A stretch of DNA of 5,781 nucleotides from Acidimicrobiia bacterium UBA6912. Its GTDB lineage: Bacteria; Actinomycetota; Acidimicrobiia; Spongiisociales; UBA5794. A model generated the notes under the pieces. The model searched no databases. It saw only the letters and a program-made list of their open reading frames with translations, and was not told the DNA's origin. The stretch is taken from NCBI GenBank assembly GCA_002450985.1, contig DKBA01000152.1, positions 13,840-19,620 of the forward strand. Direction: 5' to 3'. The number at the start of each line of letters is the position of its first letter. Positions within the stretch are counted from its first letter, which is position 1. A program made the translations under genes and the position numbers. Below are positions 4,783 through 5,781 of this stretch, one piece after another.

Positions 4783-5781
4783 CTACTTCAGGGGGAAAGG
4801 TGGCTGGAGCCACCACGGGAGATCGGAGGTGGTGATCTCGCCGACCCACTTCACCCACCAGAAGCCTCGCCGGCCCGGTGCCACCAGCCGGGCGGGGAAT
4901 CCGTGGCCGGCGCTGAGCGGGGCGCCGCCCACGTCGAACGCGAGCCAGAGGCGCGATGCGTCCCCGGCCGGGAAGCGGCGCGAGTACCCGGTGACGGAGC
5001 GCACCTCGATGCTCGCCGCCTCGCTCACGTCGAGCAACCGATCGAGCCGCACTCCCCGCCACTCCTGTTCGGCGTACCAGCCGCTCGTGCAGTCGAGTGT
5101 GGCGGTGACGGTCTCGACGGGGAGGGTCGTCACGTCGTCGTTGGTGAGGGTCAGGTCGCCGACCTGTACCTCCCAGCGGTCCGGATCGATGCGCTGGATC
5201 TCGTCGGTGAACCACTGGGTCGCCGGCATGGCAGCCGGGTCGCCGGAGCCTCGCTCGTGCGAGCCGGTGAAGCGCCGTCCGGCGCCGGGCCAGCCGGCGA
5301 CTCTGGCGATGCCCTCGGCGCCGACCCAGGCCATGCCGGAGCCGATCCCGAGCACCGCGGTACGGAGGAACGTGCGCCGGCTGAGGTCGGTACGGCGAGG
5401 CCGGACCGGATGGCGGACGTAGTGGGCGACGGCGAGGGCGGCGGTGGCGACGGCGCTGCCGATGTGCAGTTGTATGGTGGTGAGCGGCCCGAGCCGGGTG
5501 ACCGCACCGCTCATCTGGGCGATGCCGGTGGCCACCGTGAGCAGCGTCGTGGCGGCGAGCGCGAGCGACCACCACCGGCCGGCACCGCGCCGCCTCCGTC
5601 GGAGGCCCTTGCCGATGATCTGCGATTTCCGCGGCACCAGCGTGAGCAGGCCGAGCGCCGCCGCCCCATGGACGACGACGGGGATGCGTCCCCACTCGGT
5701 GCCGACGGCCTGGGCGACGAGCCCCGTGGCGACGGCCACCGACAGCAGACCGGCGAGGGCGAGGTTCGTGTAGCGCCGCAT
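4783..5781 (-). CDS. Membrane-anchored molybdopterin oxidoreductase (sulfite oxidase/MsrP superfamily) fused to a heme-b-like four-helix domain
   Basis: This 332-residue protein combines two parts. Residues 1-124 contain four hydrophobic helices (about 5-27, 33-50, 72-90, 101-122) with H38, H106, H120 and H124 as candidate heme ligands. A basic cytoplasmic loop leads to a twin-arginine motif, SRRTFLR at 134-140, then a fifth, weaker helix (about 141-158). The rest is an oxidoreductase domain of the sulfite oxidase/MsrP superfamily. C231 in TLDCTSGWY is the expected molybdenum ligand, and WRGVRLDRLL (241-250), VTGYSRRFP (263-271) and GHGFPARLV (292-300) are family motifs. Electrons would pass between the quinone pool or membrane and a substrate outside the cytoplasmic membrane. 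The substrate (sulfite, methionine sulfoxide or another) is not determined. ATG lies exactly at the window edge. It sits sensibly before helix 1, but a longer N-terminus cannot be excluded. The domain is at the small end for the superfamily, and no C-terminal dimerisation domain is present, as in MsrP. Confidence 0.88.
   Translation of the reverse strand: MRRYTNLALAGLLSVAVATGLVAQAVGTEWGRIPVVVHGAAALGLLTLVPRKSQIIGKGLRRRRRGAGRWWSLALAATTLLTVATGIAQMSGAVTRLGPLTTIQLHIGSAVATAALAVAHYVRHPVRPRRTDLSRRTFLRTAVLGIGSGMAWVGAEGIARVAGWPGAGRRFTGSHERGSGDPAAMPATQWFTDEIQRIDPDRWEVQVGDLTLTNDDVTTLPVETVTATLDCTSGWYAEQEWRGVRLDRLLDVSEAASIEVRSVTGYSRRFPAGDASRLWLAFDVGGAPLSAGHGFPARLVAPGRRGFWWVKWVGEITTSDLPWWLQPPFPLK
5362..5382 (-). 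other. Internal twin-arginine (Tat) motif
   Basis: Codons 134-140 encode SRRTFLR, an excellent match to the Tat consensus S/T-R-R-x-F-L-K. It is followed by a moderately hydrophobic stretch, then by basic residues R160, R169 and R170. The motif follows an even number of helices, so it would face the cytoplasm as Tat requires. Confidence 0.8.

Noticed and set aside
4733..5695. Upstream extension of the TetR frame into the molybdoenzyme gene
   Set aside because: It is an H/R/P-rich shadow of the molybdoenzyme gene. The TetR domain begins just after ATG at 4732, where a -10 box is suitably placed.

Overview
This is a GC-rich, gene-dense window in which all six genes lie on the minus strand, so the reading order runs from 5781 down to 1. 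GC-rich codon use, a GTG start, strong GGAGG ribosome sites, an apparently leaderless regulator gene and three gene arrangements familiar from Actinomycetota all point to an actinobacterium. I cannot name the genus from sequence alone.

Region by region, in transcription order. (1) 5781-4783: a polytopic membrane protein. Four helices carrying histidines (a probable heme-b bundle) are followed by an internal twin-arginine motif, a fifth helix and a molybdopterin-dependent oxidoreductase domain of the sulfite oxidase/MsrP superfamily with a candidate Mo-ligand cysteine. (2) 4782-4733: a 50-bp intergenic region with a local AT-rich patch. It holds a probable promoter and a near-palindromic operator for the next operon. 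(3) 4732-1465: a three-gene operon encoding a TetR-family repressor, an ABC ATPase and a 553-residue ABC-2 type permease made of two tandem homologous halves. Gene order, sizes and fused permease resemble the tetronasin/multidrug efflux systems of actinobacteria, for example Mycobacterium tuberculosis Rv1219c-Rv1218c-Rv1217c. The genes are tightly coupled: a 4-nt ATGA overlap between regulator and ATPase, and a 1-nt TGATG overlap between ATPase and permease. (4) 1464-1385: an 80-bp gap with a short tandem repeat and the ribosome site of the next gene. (5) 1384-1: a two-gene potassium/proton antiporter unit. It consists of a small RCK_C (TrkA_C) regulatory subunit like KhtT, then a CPA2 (KefB/KhtU-like) membrane antiporter that runs off the left edge after 298 codons.

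The likely functions are periplasm-facing redox chemistry, self-regulated export of a hydrophobic or toxic compound, and potassium/pH homeostasis. They are probably separate transcription units lying head to tail, although read-through from one to the next is possible because no strong terminator is visible between them. I do not see mobile elements, CRISPR, tRNA or rRNA genes. None of the systems looks wholly new. The most interesting points are the predicted mixed Sec/Tat topology of the molybdoenzyme, the leaderless promoter with overlapping operator, and the clean internal duplication of the permease.
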